Numbered from the stretch's first letter, positions 9,044 to 20,930 are shown. The stretch is DNA of 64,000 bases from Guadua angustifolia (GCA_036346375.1 CM070515.1:19738423-19802422); one strand, 5' to 3'. Notes: generated by a model from the letters alone, not told the origin. Numbers and translations: made by a program.

Positions 9044-9411
9044 ATGAAAAAGATGTTGGATGCTAAACAACAACTTGAGGTGGAGATAGAACAACTGAAA
9101 GAAAAATCTGAGTTAAAAGAAAAGATTTATGAGATAAAAAACTTAAAGACATAGATAGCAAATCGAAAAATATTGAATCTCTTAATAGGTCACTCATCAT
9201 TAAGGAGTACACGGTGAATGCAGAGTTGAAAGAAGCCAAAGCTGGTCTTATAGAGGTAATATAAAGGTTTCTAGTATATAATTTGACATGGTTACTGAAA
9301 ATATACCAAGACACCCTTTTCACAATAATTTGATTGCTTTTGTAGGGATTAAGAAATATGACTGGGAGTCAATCAGTTATTGTTATCAAACAAATAGACA
9401 CTGTGCCATAG
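9044..9411 (+). pseudogene. Captured XH/XS-domain (IDN2/FDM-family) gene fragment, two exons
   Basis: Exon one (9044-9255) encodes coiled coil and reads KKMLDAKQQLEVEIEQLKEK early on. After a frameshift near 9150 it reads IESLNRSLIIKEYTVNAELK then EAKAGLIE. A GT...AG intron (9256-9345) leads to exon two (from 9346), reading GLRNMTGSQSVIVIKQIDTV before a stop at 9409-9411. In the family this is the end of the long coiled coil running into the XH domain of plant XH/XS proteins (IDN2, FDM, SGS3-like), which act in RNA-directed DNA methylation as dsRNA-binding partners. Only this short part is present and it has a frameshift and a stop, so it is a non-functional captured fragment. It lies in the region with CACTA-like subterminal repeats. 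Confidence 0.75.
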
Positions 9412-9836
9412 TTGTGGAACTTCATGAAGAACCGAAAAGCTCATATTGTAGAAGCTGTGGCACAAATGATTGCAGACATAAATTAGTCCTAAGGTGGCCT
9501 TGTCTTGATCTATCAAATAATTAATGTTGTTTCTCAATGTATGCTTGTTGATATTTGTGGTATCATATCTTGTCAATGTATTGATTACTAAAATTATTCT
9601 CACTATTTGCTTATCTTGAATTAATCCAATTACTGAATAGTGTTGAGCTTGCTTGTTGGAACCAAAAGTTTTTCTACGTTTCTTAGTAGAACTTCCATGA
9701 TTAGTATCTGTTTTTGAACTTTTCTTCTCTTTAGATATTTCTACAATGACATTTACAAAACACAACTAGTTATAAAAATAATCTATGATCAACACATATC
9801 GCAGATGGTTCTAGATACGTGGGGTGGCCCTATCTT
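9412..9836. other. AT-rich sequence, no recognisable gene
   Basis: It may continue the degraded XH/XS fragment, but no motif is clear. ATCTT at 9832-9836 is the left target-site duplication of the next element. Confidence 0.35.
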
Positions 9837-12800
9837 TGTAATATCCCAGTATAGCAATTTAAGTATTCCAATTGAGTTCTGAATTTTCTTGGGCTGTGCT
9901 TGGGTTGTGTGGGCCGTTTTGGGCTTGTGTTGGCCCAAGTGGGGAGAGGGCTCCTAACCCTAGTTTTCCTTTTTCTTTGCCCAACCGACCCTCCCACCGC
10001 CACTCTCGCTTCCTTCCCACCCGAGCCATCGCTCGCTTCCTCATGTCGCTTAGCCCAGCCTTCGCTTTCAACATACACTCATGCTTCACTTGGCCTTCAC
10101 CCACACACACAGGCTCACGCCCTTGCACACACAGCGCCACACTTACCAGCCTCAGCCTTCGACCAGCCTCCCATCACGTTCATCGCGTGCACAGGCGCCC
10201 TCATGGCGCCTCCTCTCCGACGTCCCCCACCTTCCCCTTCATGAATCCCTGAGCAAAAACTTGAGGTAAAAACCCTAGGAAGTGGGGATTCATTTGGCTT
10301 GCATGTGTAGTGCTTGATGAAATGCCTAGCTAGGTTCGCATGAGAATGAAATGATTTTGTGCATGCTTGTGCTTTGTCTCGATGATTCAAGTGTGCATGA
10401 TCAAGTGTTGAGTCTTGTGTATATTTATGCACTCAATCCATACCAGAACCTTGTGTTTACTTAAGTATCTGTTTGGCTAGCATAATATGATCGTGAGGCT
10501 TGCTATTGTCTAGTTGATGCTTATTATTTATCTGCGGCATAAAGTTTGTTTTGATGGTTTTTGAATTGATGTTATTATATGATCCTACTGTGTATTGCAT
10601 GTGATTTTCTTATATCCACATGTTAGAGATGTATGAATAGTTTTCTGATGCATAAACTTTTGTGGCTGCTTGTTCCAGCTATTTAAAAGTTTATACCTCT
10701 TAAGCTTATGGCATTTGACGTTTCTTCTGCATGCTCCTGTGCTAGTCTTTATTGTATAAGTGATTGCGTGCTACTGGCCAATGAGTTGTTTATTTGTTTC
10801 AAGAAATCTAATCTTGTATACTCGTGTACTAAGCTATCGGGATCACAGCTTAAATGCTTGTATGTTTAGTCAGAAGATGAGTGTTTGTCGTCTTGACTTC
10901 TAGTAGCAGAGAATGGTAGGGTCAATTGAGGCCTCATGTATTCATGCTTAAGTCAGAGGGTAGACTTGTTCTTGCATGATTTCTTTTGAATGAGTGGTGT
11001 AGAAGTCACTTATTTTGCAGTGAATACCTGCTAATATTGATGTAGAGGTCAAGATATTACATATGAGATCATGTTTTAATGCATGTTTAAGTTGAGGTGT
11101 TGTCCTTTTTCAATATTGAGTAAAGCTGCCCATGGTGATTTAGGTACATAAGGGTTCTATGTTGCACTCGGCTTATATTGTCTACAGGATATTCTTATGC
11201 TAATTAAAATGGGAGCTATTTATTTACTGATCATGTACTTGGGTATAAGCTCATGGTGCTAAGGTCATGTCGTTACAACTTGTTATTTCCTTAACTACCA
11301 TAAGCTCTTCTATAGAGTGTTTATGTTTTATCTCGAATTTGAGGTGTCATCCTTATGCTTGAAATGCTTTATGCACTTAACCATATTACTTCTCGTGCAC
11401 TCGCCACTTTCTCTAGTAGCAAGGATTAATTTAGTTAGATCTGGAATACTGATATGTGATGTTCCTTAATTATTGTTGCTCTGTTAATTAAATGAACATG
11501 CATGCTTGAAAGGCCAAATGCTACTGGATTCTTTAGTTGATGGAATGCTAGATTAATTAGTTATGTAAAGTTTTTCTTATTCATTGACTTAGTTCACATG
11601 CAAAAGAGTTGTTTTCTTTGGTCGCGTGTTTCGAGTGTGCATAAAGTTGAGTTGGATGATTATTGTTTAATTGTAGAGAAGGTTTTGTCGCGAGTGGCCT
11701 CATCTGTACGCCACTCCGCTCCTTCCGGTAAAAGGCAAGTGCATTCCCTAGATCGTGGCTAGGAGGATTTATTTGCTTATTTGCTTTTAGCATACTTAAT
11801 TGCCAGTGAATCCGCAAGAGAAATTGCTCATGGTGATTAACAGGTAAAGGGAATGGGTGCAAGTACATCGAGTTGTGTGCTTAATTGAGTTGTTCATTGT
11901 TATTTAGCTGTTCATGGCTAATTTCTATTGATTTTCGCAAGTATGAGTTATATTGGTGATCGTCCCTTCGAGGACGTGATTAACTATTGGGTTCGAGTGG
12001 TCCCTAGTAAGTCTTAATCCTGGTAAGTTTACTGTTCCTCTGTTAATATTGCAGTGAGTAGCGAGTATGGGATACGTGGATACTCGTACTTAATTGTGCC
12101 CCATCTGGGAAATAGAATTGAGTATGTGTGCGAATAGATTAGATGGTTATGAATGTGAGAATTTGGGCTATGTTTATGTATGTGTATGGTTATGGTTATG
12201 AATGTGAGAATTTGGGCTATGTTTATGTATGTGTATGGTTATGGTTATGAATGTGAGAATTGGCTATGTGTATGTATGTGGTTATAGTATGTTAGTGTTG
12301 GCATTGAATGAAAAGTTGCATTTCATTCATGAAAATTGCATTTGTGCATTCATAATGGAAGAGGCGACCCATTCGACAGGGGCCTCTGTGTTCACACGTA
12401 GTGAACACGAAAGTCCTACCTCGTAGTCCCATTCATCGAGGTGAACGGAGCGAGACAAGAAGAGTAGGCACCTTCCATCTACGGATGGAAGGGACGTGAG
12501 GGTGCACACCGACGGGTGGGCACTCGGCAGTACCGGTACGTGCATGGAAATGAGCATTCATGTGCATTGCATCTTTCATTATGAGTGTTGTGGTAAATGG
12601 TGTGTCATTTGGATGGTGATTATGGTAATTGAAGGTTGAGTCGTGGACTCAACCCAAAAAGGGGAGATGGAATTGAATTTGATGAGTTAGCACATTTCCT
12701 TGCCTTGCTAACTATGTTGTTTGAATATCGTGGAGTGAAGTCGAGTTTTGAACTCAAATGCAAGTGATGAAAATGGTTTGAGTTGTGAAAAGGGGTAGTT

Positions 12801-13410
12801 GAGTCGGGAGACGTTGTGATTTAGAGTTAGTAATGCTTCTTTGGCGTTAAATGAGTTATTAGCAAATTGATGATTTGATTGCGATAATTTTCTTGTATGG
12901 TCACGTTATTGCTTAAAATGAGTATAAAAGCGTATCATTCGGAGGTTGCTTCATTTGTCTTCCTTGCTTTTATGGTCAGGCTCTTGTTTTACTTATGATA
13001 AATTGGAATTGTTACTCTAGTGTACTTTGCTGAGTCATTGACTCACGCTTGTTTGTTGTGTTGTTGCAGGTACATTGAAACCGGCATGCATGGGGGGAGT
13101 AGTAGCACAAGCACGTTTGCATCAAACCATTTAATTGAGTTGTAAAGCCGGGTTGTATGGATTATGGTTGTAATATGTCGTTCGTCGTGGTGTAGTTATT
13201 AAGTTCTGGTGGATGTGTGATTGATTAACTAAGGACCTGCTAGAATGATATCATAACCGCAATTGTTTTATGTCTGCCGAGTGGATGTCCTCTCGTCTAG
13301 AGAGGTCATGCCGAAATTTTGTAAATTTCGGTGGCTTAGATTCTAAGCCGATCTTGAGAGTTTAGAGTGTTGGTAGCATCCGTGGCGCAGTTGAGCTCCG
13401 GGGTGTTACA
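9837..13410 (+). mobile_element. Large solo LTR (Tekay-like Gypsy), TSD ATCTT
   Basis: The block begins TGTAATATCCC and ends GGGGTGTTACA; the complement of the end is TGTAACACCCC, the common start of Tekay-type LTRs. ATCTT flanks it on both sides (9832-9836 and 13411-13415). At 3574 bp it is in the range of the 3.0- and 3.7-kb LTRs in this window. No primer-binding site, PPT-to-LTR junction or coding was recognised and the start is not repeated near the end, so a solo LTR is the simplest reading. A non-coding LARD-like element is the alternative. Open frames inside are short. Confidence 0.8.
12144..12290. repeat. Three-copy 49-bp tandem repeat in the solo LTR
   Basis: GGTTATGAATGTGAGAATTT + GGGCTATGTTTATGTATGTG + TATGGTTAT recurs three times; the third copy is slightly shortened. 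Confidence 0.85.
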
Positions 13411-13417
13411 ATCTTGC

Positions 13418-13674
13418 GATGACAAAAAGGATAACTCGGACCAGTGAATCTTGGTGAACACTGGCACCCACCGCCATCTCGATAAGGCAACCCACAACAC
13501 ATGAATTCACTTAAGAACACACTTTGACCCTTGTCTACTTTAACCATGCAAAAATAGATGAGGACAGAAGCATGTTCTTGTGTGAATTCATGTGTCGCAG
13601 GTTGCCGTATCGAGACGGTGATTGGAACCAGTATTCGTTAGGGTTCATGGGTCTGAGTTATCTTCTTTGTCATC
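13418..13674. repeat. Large inverted repeat (arms about 120 bp, loop about 18 bp)
   Basis: The left arm 13418-13538 is the imperfect reverse complement of the right arm 13557-13674. Both encode the same peptide pattern when read outward (EFMC..LPYRDG....S..F.G.SY..CH). Identity by eye is roughly four bases in five. Transcription across it would give a long hairpin RNA. The parent sequence was not recognised. Confidence 0.75.
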
Positions 13675-13702
13675 ACAGGATCGGGCCACCCTCTCTATCA
13701 TC

Positions 13703-13711
13703 TATCAGAGC
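13703..13711 (+). other. Possible degenerate primer-binding site (tRNA-iMet type)
   Basis: TATCAGAGC matches nine of twelve bases of the TGGTATCAGAGC primer-binding site. It precedes about 1.9 kb of non-coding leader and then a Gypsy-type gag, so it could mark the 5' LTR/leader border of that element. Weak evidence. Confidence 0.25.
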
Positions 13712-14315
13712 ATGGTTGAATAGTGACGAATTTCTATCCTTAGAGTAGTTCTATTTTTCTATCCTATTTTGAAAATTGCATCATGAAAATTAAACCCTTA
13801 GTTTAATCTATAATTTTAGTGAGTTTTGCTATGTTTTTATCCATAAGATTACTTGCATTAGTTATCGATCGTTTTTCCTTCGTATAGCTTTTTGTCTCAA
13901 TTCTGTCCAGTTCGGTGCTTTGTCCACAACTTTTGCATAAAAACTTAGATTTTCACATTCTTGTACTCTATTGAAAGCTTAAGACATAATCTTTAATTCA
14001 TTCTATAGTGAACCTTTTAGATTCGGTTGATTTCAATCTTTAAACAAGGCGACAATTCTGCTGCCCTAGAAAAGCTTAATTAGGGTATATTTGATTATTT
14101 TTGAGTTCTAGCTTTTCCTTTAATTTCTTGAGTCCAGTAGCATCCAAAAACAACAAAAATCAAAAAATATTAGTACACCTTTTGGGAACCATTCTTTCAC
14201 CATTTTGTGAAAACTTTGATCCTATTTGGGACTAGCTTGTTGATATTGCTTAGGGTTGTTCGTATTGATATATTACATAATCTTGAATTATCATATCATT
14301 AAACTATCTTGTGAC
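13712..14315 (+). other. Non-coding leader-like sequence
   Basis: AT-rich with no gene. It is plausibly the 5' leader of the gag-bearing element downstream. CTTGTGAC at 14308-14315 is the target site of the MITE that follows. Confidence 0.35.
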
Positions 14316-14956
14316 TAGGGATGGCAATCGGGTATGGCGGGTACGAGTAGTACTTGCCCACACCCACACCCATACCCGCAAACCAAAATCTCCCCCACGA
14401 GTATACCCGCGAAGGGTCACAGGCGAAAAATCTCGCCTATACTCGTCGCCCGCGGGTACTCGATACTCGCGGGTATACCCGTTTACCAACCACTATCAAC
14501 AATCTTTCCAACCAAATGGTACTAGGAGCTAATGAGCTAGGTTACTAATACAATCTTTTTGATGAAGTTATGGGTGTTAGCAACATTATATGGATTAAAT
14601 AATGATTATCAATGATTCAAAATTTCAAATGTATATAATAATAAGAATTAAAATAATATATGCTGACAAATAATACATAGATAGTCAAGTTCAACAATTA
14701 CTAAAATAAGGTATCACAAATTAGGAATAAGGGGGCCAAAAGGGCGCATGCTCTAGCCCATATGTCAATAGGAGGTGGCGGGTAATCGGGCGGAATGGGT
14801 ACAAGTGCAGCTCCCCCATACCCATACCCGTTTAGACGTCGGGTAGAGTTTAGCCCCCACAAACATACCTGCGGGTAATAAAAGAGGAACATACCCAACT
14901 CTATTAGGGTTTTTACCCGCGGGCACACGGGTAATCGGGTAAGATTGCCATCCCTA
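14316..14956. mobile_element. Non-autonomous hAT-type MITE (641 bp)
   Basis: Terminal inverted repeats TAGGGATGGCAATC (left) and GATTGCCATCCCTA (right) bound an insert flanked by an 8-bp duplication with one mismatch (CTTGTGAC 14308-14315, CTTGTGCC 14957-14964). Eight-base duplications are diagnostic of hAT elements. Subterminal sequences are rich in (T)ACCCG and CGGGTA words in both orientations. It encodes no transposase. It lies within the leader of the gag-type element. Confidence 0.9.
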
Positions 14957-14964
14957 CTTGTGCC

Positions 14965-15638
14965 ATCAACTAAGTATTTCTAAAACTTTGTTCATACTAG
15001 TGCTAGCCTAAAGTTGCTTATAAAGAAATAAAAGAAAGAAAGAGCCAAAAGGCTAAGAAAGAAAGAAAAAGAAACGAAAAGAAAATAGTGGCCAGTCATA
15101 TTATATTGAACAAAATCCTAACTTTTGTTCAAAATTTTTAGATTGTGCAATTGTATTAATTAGTGTGCAATCTTGTGCTCTTTTTACATTCTTAAATTAA
15201 GAAGCTAGCGTCTATCTACGATTTGTGCAATAGAGTTTTTGGTGCCTCACTTATATTTTAAAGCTCATTCCTTAATTGCACAAGTGCCATTATCTTTGCG
15301 TGTATATTGCTGTGAACTTCACTTATATCTTTGAGATCGACAACTAGAGCTTGTAAATTCTAGTTTAGACTATTATTTATCATTGCAATAACTAGAATTT
15401 TTAGATTGTATAGGATATACACTAAACCTTCAAGCTTCACATATTAGTCATTGTCTTGTGCAATGTTTCAACTGTGAATTCACTTGAGTAATCATCTTTG
15501 TCCTGTACCAGAGTATATACAACACCTTAATCCAAAGAAAGAGTAGTAAGAACCTCAGGTGGTAAGTGAGAGGGTATGTTTGAGTGATTAATTATATATT
15601 CCACATATACATTCTATTTTTGCTTGGTACTAATAATC
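14965..15638 (+). other. Purine/AT-rich leader upstream of gag
   Basis: A GAAAGAAAGAGCC/GAAAGAAAGAAAAAG purine-rich stretch at 15030-15090 and repeated TTGTGCAAT words (15140-15300) are visible. Such sequence is common in the 5' leader of grass Gypsy elements. No coding. Confidence 0.4.
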
Positions 15639-16943
15639 ATGGCAAGTTATGAGTATGTGGAACTTACATTCTATGGAAGTAATGATTTGGAGGAGCATAT
15701 CACTTGGGAAGACCAAATGGAAAAACTTTTCAAATTTCAGAAGCTTTCCAAAGCCAAAGAAGTGATCCTTGCCACTATTGAGTTTGAGAATTATGCTTAT
15801 AGATGGTGGCAATAGCTATTTGGGAAAAGCCTCATTAGATCTTGGTTGGATTTAAAGATGATCATGAGAAGAGAGCTTGTGCCAAACTATTACGAGAAAG
15901 GGCTACTTTGACACTTAGAGAGCATTACACAAGGGTGCAAATATATCCAAGATTATTATTTTGAGTTGAAATATGGAATGTGACATGCTGGTATCACTAT
16001 TGCAGTAAAAGAGAAAGAATACTTCAAAAGATGTTTGAATTTTAATATCATCGCTGCACTTCAACGTAAGTATTTTAGTAGTATAATTGATCTTGTGGAT
16101 TGTGCTATTGAGGAGGAAAGAAAAATTAAAAAGCATCGTATACCTATATTCAATCTTAAGGCACCAATTCATGAAACCCACGTAGTCAAATTGAGTGAGA
16201 GTGTTCACAAGACTGAACTATGTGATTTCACTCTAAGTGAGATTGAGAACATTCAAACTGAGAGTGTGACAGATACGCCAAAAGAAAAGAGAGAAGTAGA
16301 TGATAGCAAAGGCAAGGTTATTTATAAAACTAATGATTTACTCTTTATTTCTAGTGTCATTTCTCACATTGTGCAGGTTGACATCGATAATGAGGAGGCG
16401 AATGCTAAACAATCCACACCACCAGAGGTAAAAAAAGAGGAAATAGCCATAGTTGAAGTTGGAATGCTTGCTGTTCCGTGGTTAGATCATGAAGCTATAC
16501 TTCCTACAATATCTATATCAACTGATAAGAATGTTAAATGTAATTACAAATGTGTTGAATTGGTAGTACATCAAGAAAAGATGAGTGCAAGTGAGAATTC
16601 TTGTGCCAAGTTAGAGATACCATGTTCTAAATTTGATATGCTTAATTTACATAATGTGGAATTGATTACTCATAAAGAAGTTCTTACTAAAATATCTGAT
16701 GTGTATATTATGCTTCTAATTGCCAATTTGATAAACGTATACACATCCTATAGTTGTTGTAGCGCTAATTATCATATGCAAAGGAGTAATAAAATAGATG
16801 ATATCTACATATACCATACATACACAATGTTTTTTTTGTTTAGTACACTTTCAGCTTATCGAAAGCCAAGTCAAAAGCCTAGGATGGCTTTTTTTGAAGG
16901 GGAACATGATGCGGATATGCTCATGTATAGTGTTGGAACATAG
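15639..16943 (+). pseudogene. Gypsy-type retrotransposon gag remnant
   Basis: The first open stretch (ATG 15639, stop 15813) reads LTFYGSNDLEEHITWEDQME, then KLFKFQ, ILATIEFENYAYRWWQ. After stops it continues with MRRELVPNYYEKGLL and FKRCLNFNIIAALQRKYFSS. This is the pattern of the plant retrotransposon gag domain (capsid-like; F-x-G-x-x-D, Y-x-W-W, R-R-x-x-x-P-x-Y-Y). From 16035 a 302-codon frame stays open but is charged and low in recognisable motifs. No protease, RT or integrase follows, so the element is non-autonomous or truncated. The frame ends FFEGEHDADMLM, similar to the acidic tail often found just before the PPT in such elements. Confidence 0.65.
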
Positions 16944-17937
16944 TGTGCCCAGCGAGAGGTAAGGGAGGACAGCTACCACAAGAAGACGATACGAATGTTA
17001 CTAGCACTGGAAGATACATGGGAACACTTGGAGGCATGGATAAACTATACAACTTTATTCCATATGACCCCATGTGGTCCCACGTGGTCCCATGTGGCCT
17101 TACATGCTCCCACCCAGTCCCCTATTTCCTTCCATATATGCCATCAAAGAAAAAGGAAGGAAACAATAAAGAAGGAATGAGAAGAAGGAAAGGAAGGAGA
17201 AAATCTGGCCATTTTCAAATAAGGGAAGAGATCACTGTAACATTGAAAGATGAGAACTTTACATGAAAACTTTCCACGTGGTACTGTTCATGTCCAAATC
17301 ACTGGTCATATCCAAGTACTGTCCATGCCAAACGCTATTCACACCCTCTCTCATATGTTTAAGTGGCATATTAAAAGTGGGAGTATGTACTCCTGGGAGT
17401 ACAAAAAAGCTTCCTGTTAGCCTGACATTTGTCATGCAATGTGTGTTTAGTGCTTAGAGCATATACAATAATAGAGATAACTGCTGTCCCTATACTCCTC
17501 CATGTCATCTAAAGACAAAACTAAAAACAACTTCTACAAAAAAATGACATCTTAAGGTTATCTCTGTGAGATCCTATAATATTTTAATTATGGCATGAAA
17601 ATGTGTTATTGTAGATAATAACTTATATAATGATGTTTTATACTGTCTATATAGTCGTCTCTTCATGAAAAGATAGTTGTGCTCTTGCTCTCTCCTCTAT
17701 ATCAGCAAAAAAAACTTTGTAACAAAGCATGTAGACAGCTGACGCTATACCATTGTACATATCATTAGGACAATATTTTGTGACAGGTTGCAGTGATGAT
17801 GTGGTTCGACAACAGGTGCGGCGTGGTGGGCATCGGTCAATTGAGAAAAGAAATACAGTTTGCATTTTCCCACATTAATTAGTGAAAAAAAGTGAAACAT
17901 CTATGTTTTTGATTTTTTAATACACATTGTCAATGAC
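16944..17937. other. Unassigned AT-rich stretch, possible MITE/LTR debris
   Basis: 17060-17100 has a short CC(A/C)(A/C)GTGGTCCC-type tandem (CCCATGTGGTCCCACGTGG). 17458-17480 starts AGAGCATATACAATAATAGAG, similar to grass MITE termini, but no matching right end was found. No coding. Confidence 0.35.
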
Positions 17938-18178
17938 TTAAACATCTATAGTTTGAATGGTATACGGACAATGACATATTTTTTCACGTGGAAAACAGTA
18001 GCAGACTCTAGATGGACCAGGGCGGACCCAAATTGGCCCATGGATGTACGACCGAACATCCATATAGTTTGAATTGTATCCGGACAATGACATTTTCTTG
18101 CACGTGGAAAACAGAACCAAGACTTTAGATGGACCAGGGGCGGACCCAAGTTGGGCCATGGATGTACAACCAAACGTC
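17938..18178. repeat. Two-copy tandem repeat, about 118 bp
   Basis: Copies at about 17941-18055 and 18059-18175 share ATAGTTTGAATxGTAT, CGGACAATGACAT, CACGTGGAAAACAG, TAGATGGACCAGG and CATGGATGTAC. Confidence 0.85.
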
Positions 18179-18729
18179 CAAAAAAAAAACTATAAGACCA
18201 CCAGTTAGTCGCTCTCCTCTCAAAGGCTCAAACTCACTGTGGCCTTCGGCACCGGTGATTTCCTCGTCAACTGCACTGTGGCGCCACTTCCACCTCGACC
18301 CTACTGGTCGTGGGCGTCGTGCTGTACTAGGCTAGCCCGATAAAGGTTCATTATCTTTTATGTATGAACCGTGCTAGGCTGAGATGACCTGTTGTACTCG
18401 CCGTGCCGTACCGTACCGGCTAGGCTCGTCTTCAGCGAACCTAGGCACAACCCATTTATGCTCTGTACCATGCCGGTTTAAGTCTGACTTATTTGTACTA
18501 TTGTAACAAGAGAAAAGGAACCGGAGATGTACGAAGCTAGACAATGAACACAAATGTTGGAGAAAAGAAGTAAATTTTATTCATTCTTGAACAGATACAT
18601 AGTTATTGCCTCGTTAAAAACCTTACACCTCAGTGTGGAGTACCTCCGATAAGGAAAAAGTACAGTAACTACTTATATATACATAGACTACTTGGGGCCG
18701 AGATGGTCAAAGTTAGCTATCGACTATCA
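18179..18729 (-). other. 3' non-coding and subterminal-like region of the hAT remnant
   Basis: It contains repeated GTGCTAGGCTxG and GCCGTGCCGTACCG words (18320-18430), as in subterminal regions of grass hAT elements, and GCCTCGTTAAAAACC at 18609. No coding. An intact terminus was not located. Confidence 0.4.
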
Positions 18730-19731
18730 TGCCTGTGATCTCTAGATCCTCGGTCTAATGTTATGTCCTGTCATCTGCATACTCCCAATCTTTGAGGCAT
18801 GTAATTACCTCAACCATCTTAGGTCTGAGGGACAACCTTCTCGGCTCAAGTATCCTCCCCACCAAACTGAAAGTGGCTTTTGACGAGACAATGGATGTTG
18901 GAACCACAAGTACGTCCCATGCAAAATACGATAGCATGGGGTAAATAAGTTTGTAATTCTTCCATCACAAGAGCAAGCTGAGCTGATTGTCCCATCCATG
19001 TCAAACTCGCTCTTCACGAAAGGCTTCTCGAGAGAGTGGTTGATCTCTACCCGTGAATCCCATTGCAACTAGCTTAACAATTTAGAAGACGAATTAGATG
19101 TCTTGTCTTTTAGCTTCTACCATATGTTTGAAGCTATCGAACTGCCTTATGCTTGTTGCATTATTCATGTAGATCTTCTTGCTTCACTTCTACTGTAAAC
19201 TTTTCATAATATTTCTCAAAAACTATAAAAAAAACTTATTATAAATATGAGTATAGGCCTTAGAAAAATCAAAATCAAATGCTTCACCGATTCCCTCGAA
19301 TGCGGCCTGCAAATTAGATAATTTTCTCCGAGAATCCAAAATAGTAGCAAAATAGTAGAGATGTAGAATAGCTTGAAAATATTTTATAATTTTTTTCTTA
19401 ATTGTTTCTATAATGGGATGTAAAATACCATTATCTCTGTTTTCTTTGAAACTGATAGCAATAGTCCAAAGCCACTTGATAACTAAGCAAGAAGTTGGGT
19501 AGTACACATCGGATAACACGTTGGTTGCATTATAAAAATTTCTAAAAATTGATGAAAATGGTGGGCAACTTTCCAATCCACATCACGAACCAACGGTTTA
19601 CCATTATTGCAATTGACGAAGACAGTGATAATGTGCTTGTAGTCCTTGCACCACTTTAGCATGTATACATAGAATTCTATCTAACCTCCTTATCAAGGTT
19701 GAATCTTCTTAGTAGTTTATTATTGGCCCTA
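18730..19731 (-). pseudogene. hAT-family transposase pseudogene, 3' part
   Basis: The minus strand carries the C-terminal half of a plant hAT (BED-zinc-finger, RICESLEEPER-like) transposase, broken by frameshifts. From the 5' side: MLKWCKDYKHIITVFVN and GKPLVRDVDW (19660-19580); FRNFYNATNVLSDVYYPTS and HPIIETIKKKIIKYFQAI, ILDSRRKLSNLQ (19576-19290); and the dimerisation domain YPMLSYFAWDVLVVPTS, FSLVGRILEPRRLSLRPK, VEVITCLKDWEY (18950-18780). In the family this last domain mediates dimerisation and ends the protein. The N-terminal zinc finger and first catalytic part are missing because a Copia element is inserted at 19732-19736. No functional protein is expected. Confidence 0.85.
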
Positions 19732-19736
19732 TAGTA

Positions 19737-20547
19737 TGAAGAGAACGCGGGATTGCTACGCTTAGCACAGAATCAAATTCTCTACCACGACTACCCAGGT
19801 CACCCTGCAAGTAATTGACCATAGATTGGATCGTTACCTTACGACGCGCAGTGCAACAGAAGACGAGTCGATGAAGCCGGTTCATCGATCTGCGCGTAGT
19901 CGTACACGACGATCCGATCACCTCCTCCTCCTCGCTTGTCCACCACGTCCCACGAGGTGCGCCATGGTCGATCTCCACGCCGTGGCCGCCATCGACGAGC
20001 TTTACGAGCTCGCCGGAATTCACAACCTCTCTGCATAGCCTGCCTTCAAACGGACGTCCCAGCCACATCTGGACTCCGTTTTGGGCGTTCTACCACTTCA
20101 CCAAAAGCTAACAAAATTATCGTTCCAACGCATCTAGTCCCACCATCAAATTCTTTCTAGATCATCAGGAATCGGCAAAACAAGACAGCGTCCAGAATCT
20201 GTGCGCGAACAGGTCGCATCTCTTTTCCAGTTCGCATCGATTAGCACCACAGGGTGTAGCGCCTCTACAGTATCCACACATATAGGGATTGGAATCCGTC
20301 CATGCACAGTGTGCTAGCACCAGCGCACAAACACTTGGGAGAGACGACAGCTAGGGTTTGGTGGAGAGGGAGAACTCGCGCGCCGGCATGCCCCGGACTC
20401 TCCACCACATCCCTTTATATAGCGCCCACCATTGGGCCCTCTACACTGGAGGGCCAATTAGGTCCAGGTCCACATCATATGTAGCCCACGCTATCCATGA
20501 GCCCGCATCGTATGCGATTCATAATTTTCATTGGGCATAACCCAACA
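19737..20547 (-). mobile_element. Copia-1 3' LTR
   Basis: Read on the minus strand it starts TGTTGGGTTATGCCC at 20547 and ends CGTTCTCTTCA at 19737 (811 bp). A TATA box (minus TATATAAA, 20414-20421) matches that of the 5' LTR. It follows a polypurine tract at 20548-20557, which marks it as the 3' LTR. It is inserted into the hAT pseudogene. Confidence 0.88.
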
Positions 20548-20557
20548 GCTCCCACTT
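20548..20557 (-). other. Copia-1 polypurine tract
   Basis: On the minus strand AAGTGGGAGC directly precedes the TGTTGGG start of the 3' LTR, the usual plus-strand priming site of Copia elements. Confidence 0.7.
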
Positions 20558-20930
20558 GCATAATGAACAATTATGCAAAGAGTATTCCATCCCCTTTAAG
20601 TGTGAGACCCAATAGGTTCATGTGCAAATCGGCAGTGAACTGTGAAAAGAATTCCAATCCACAGATCAACAGCGGTCCCTAGCAGAACGTATTGACCCCC
20701 GAATGCACAGATGATCAAATCGGCTGAACCTTTGATACATTCAATATATACCGATCCTTTTGCCGCACGATACCAATCAAGCTCAAGGCAAGATACTTGC
20801 CACCCCTGTTGATAGCTCGACCATTTCCCTCGTCAATGTAATGGATATATGGAGATAATGTGATTCTCTAATCACATTGGCATGGCCATGCACTTCCCTT
20901 ATCCATCCACACCGAGGGGCCCAGAGGTAT
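20558..20930 (-). other. Copia-1 internal sequence next to the 3' LTR
   Basis: No coding recognised. The segment ends at GGTAT (20926-20930), the left target site of the Gypsy G1 LTR. Confidence 0.6.
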
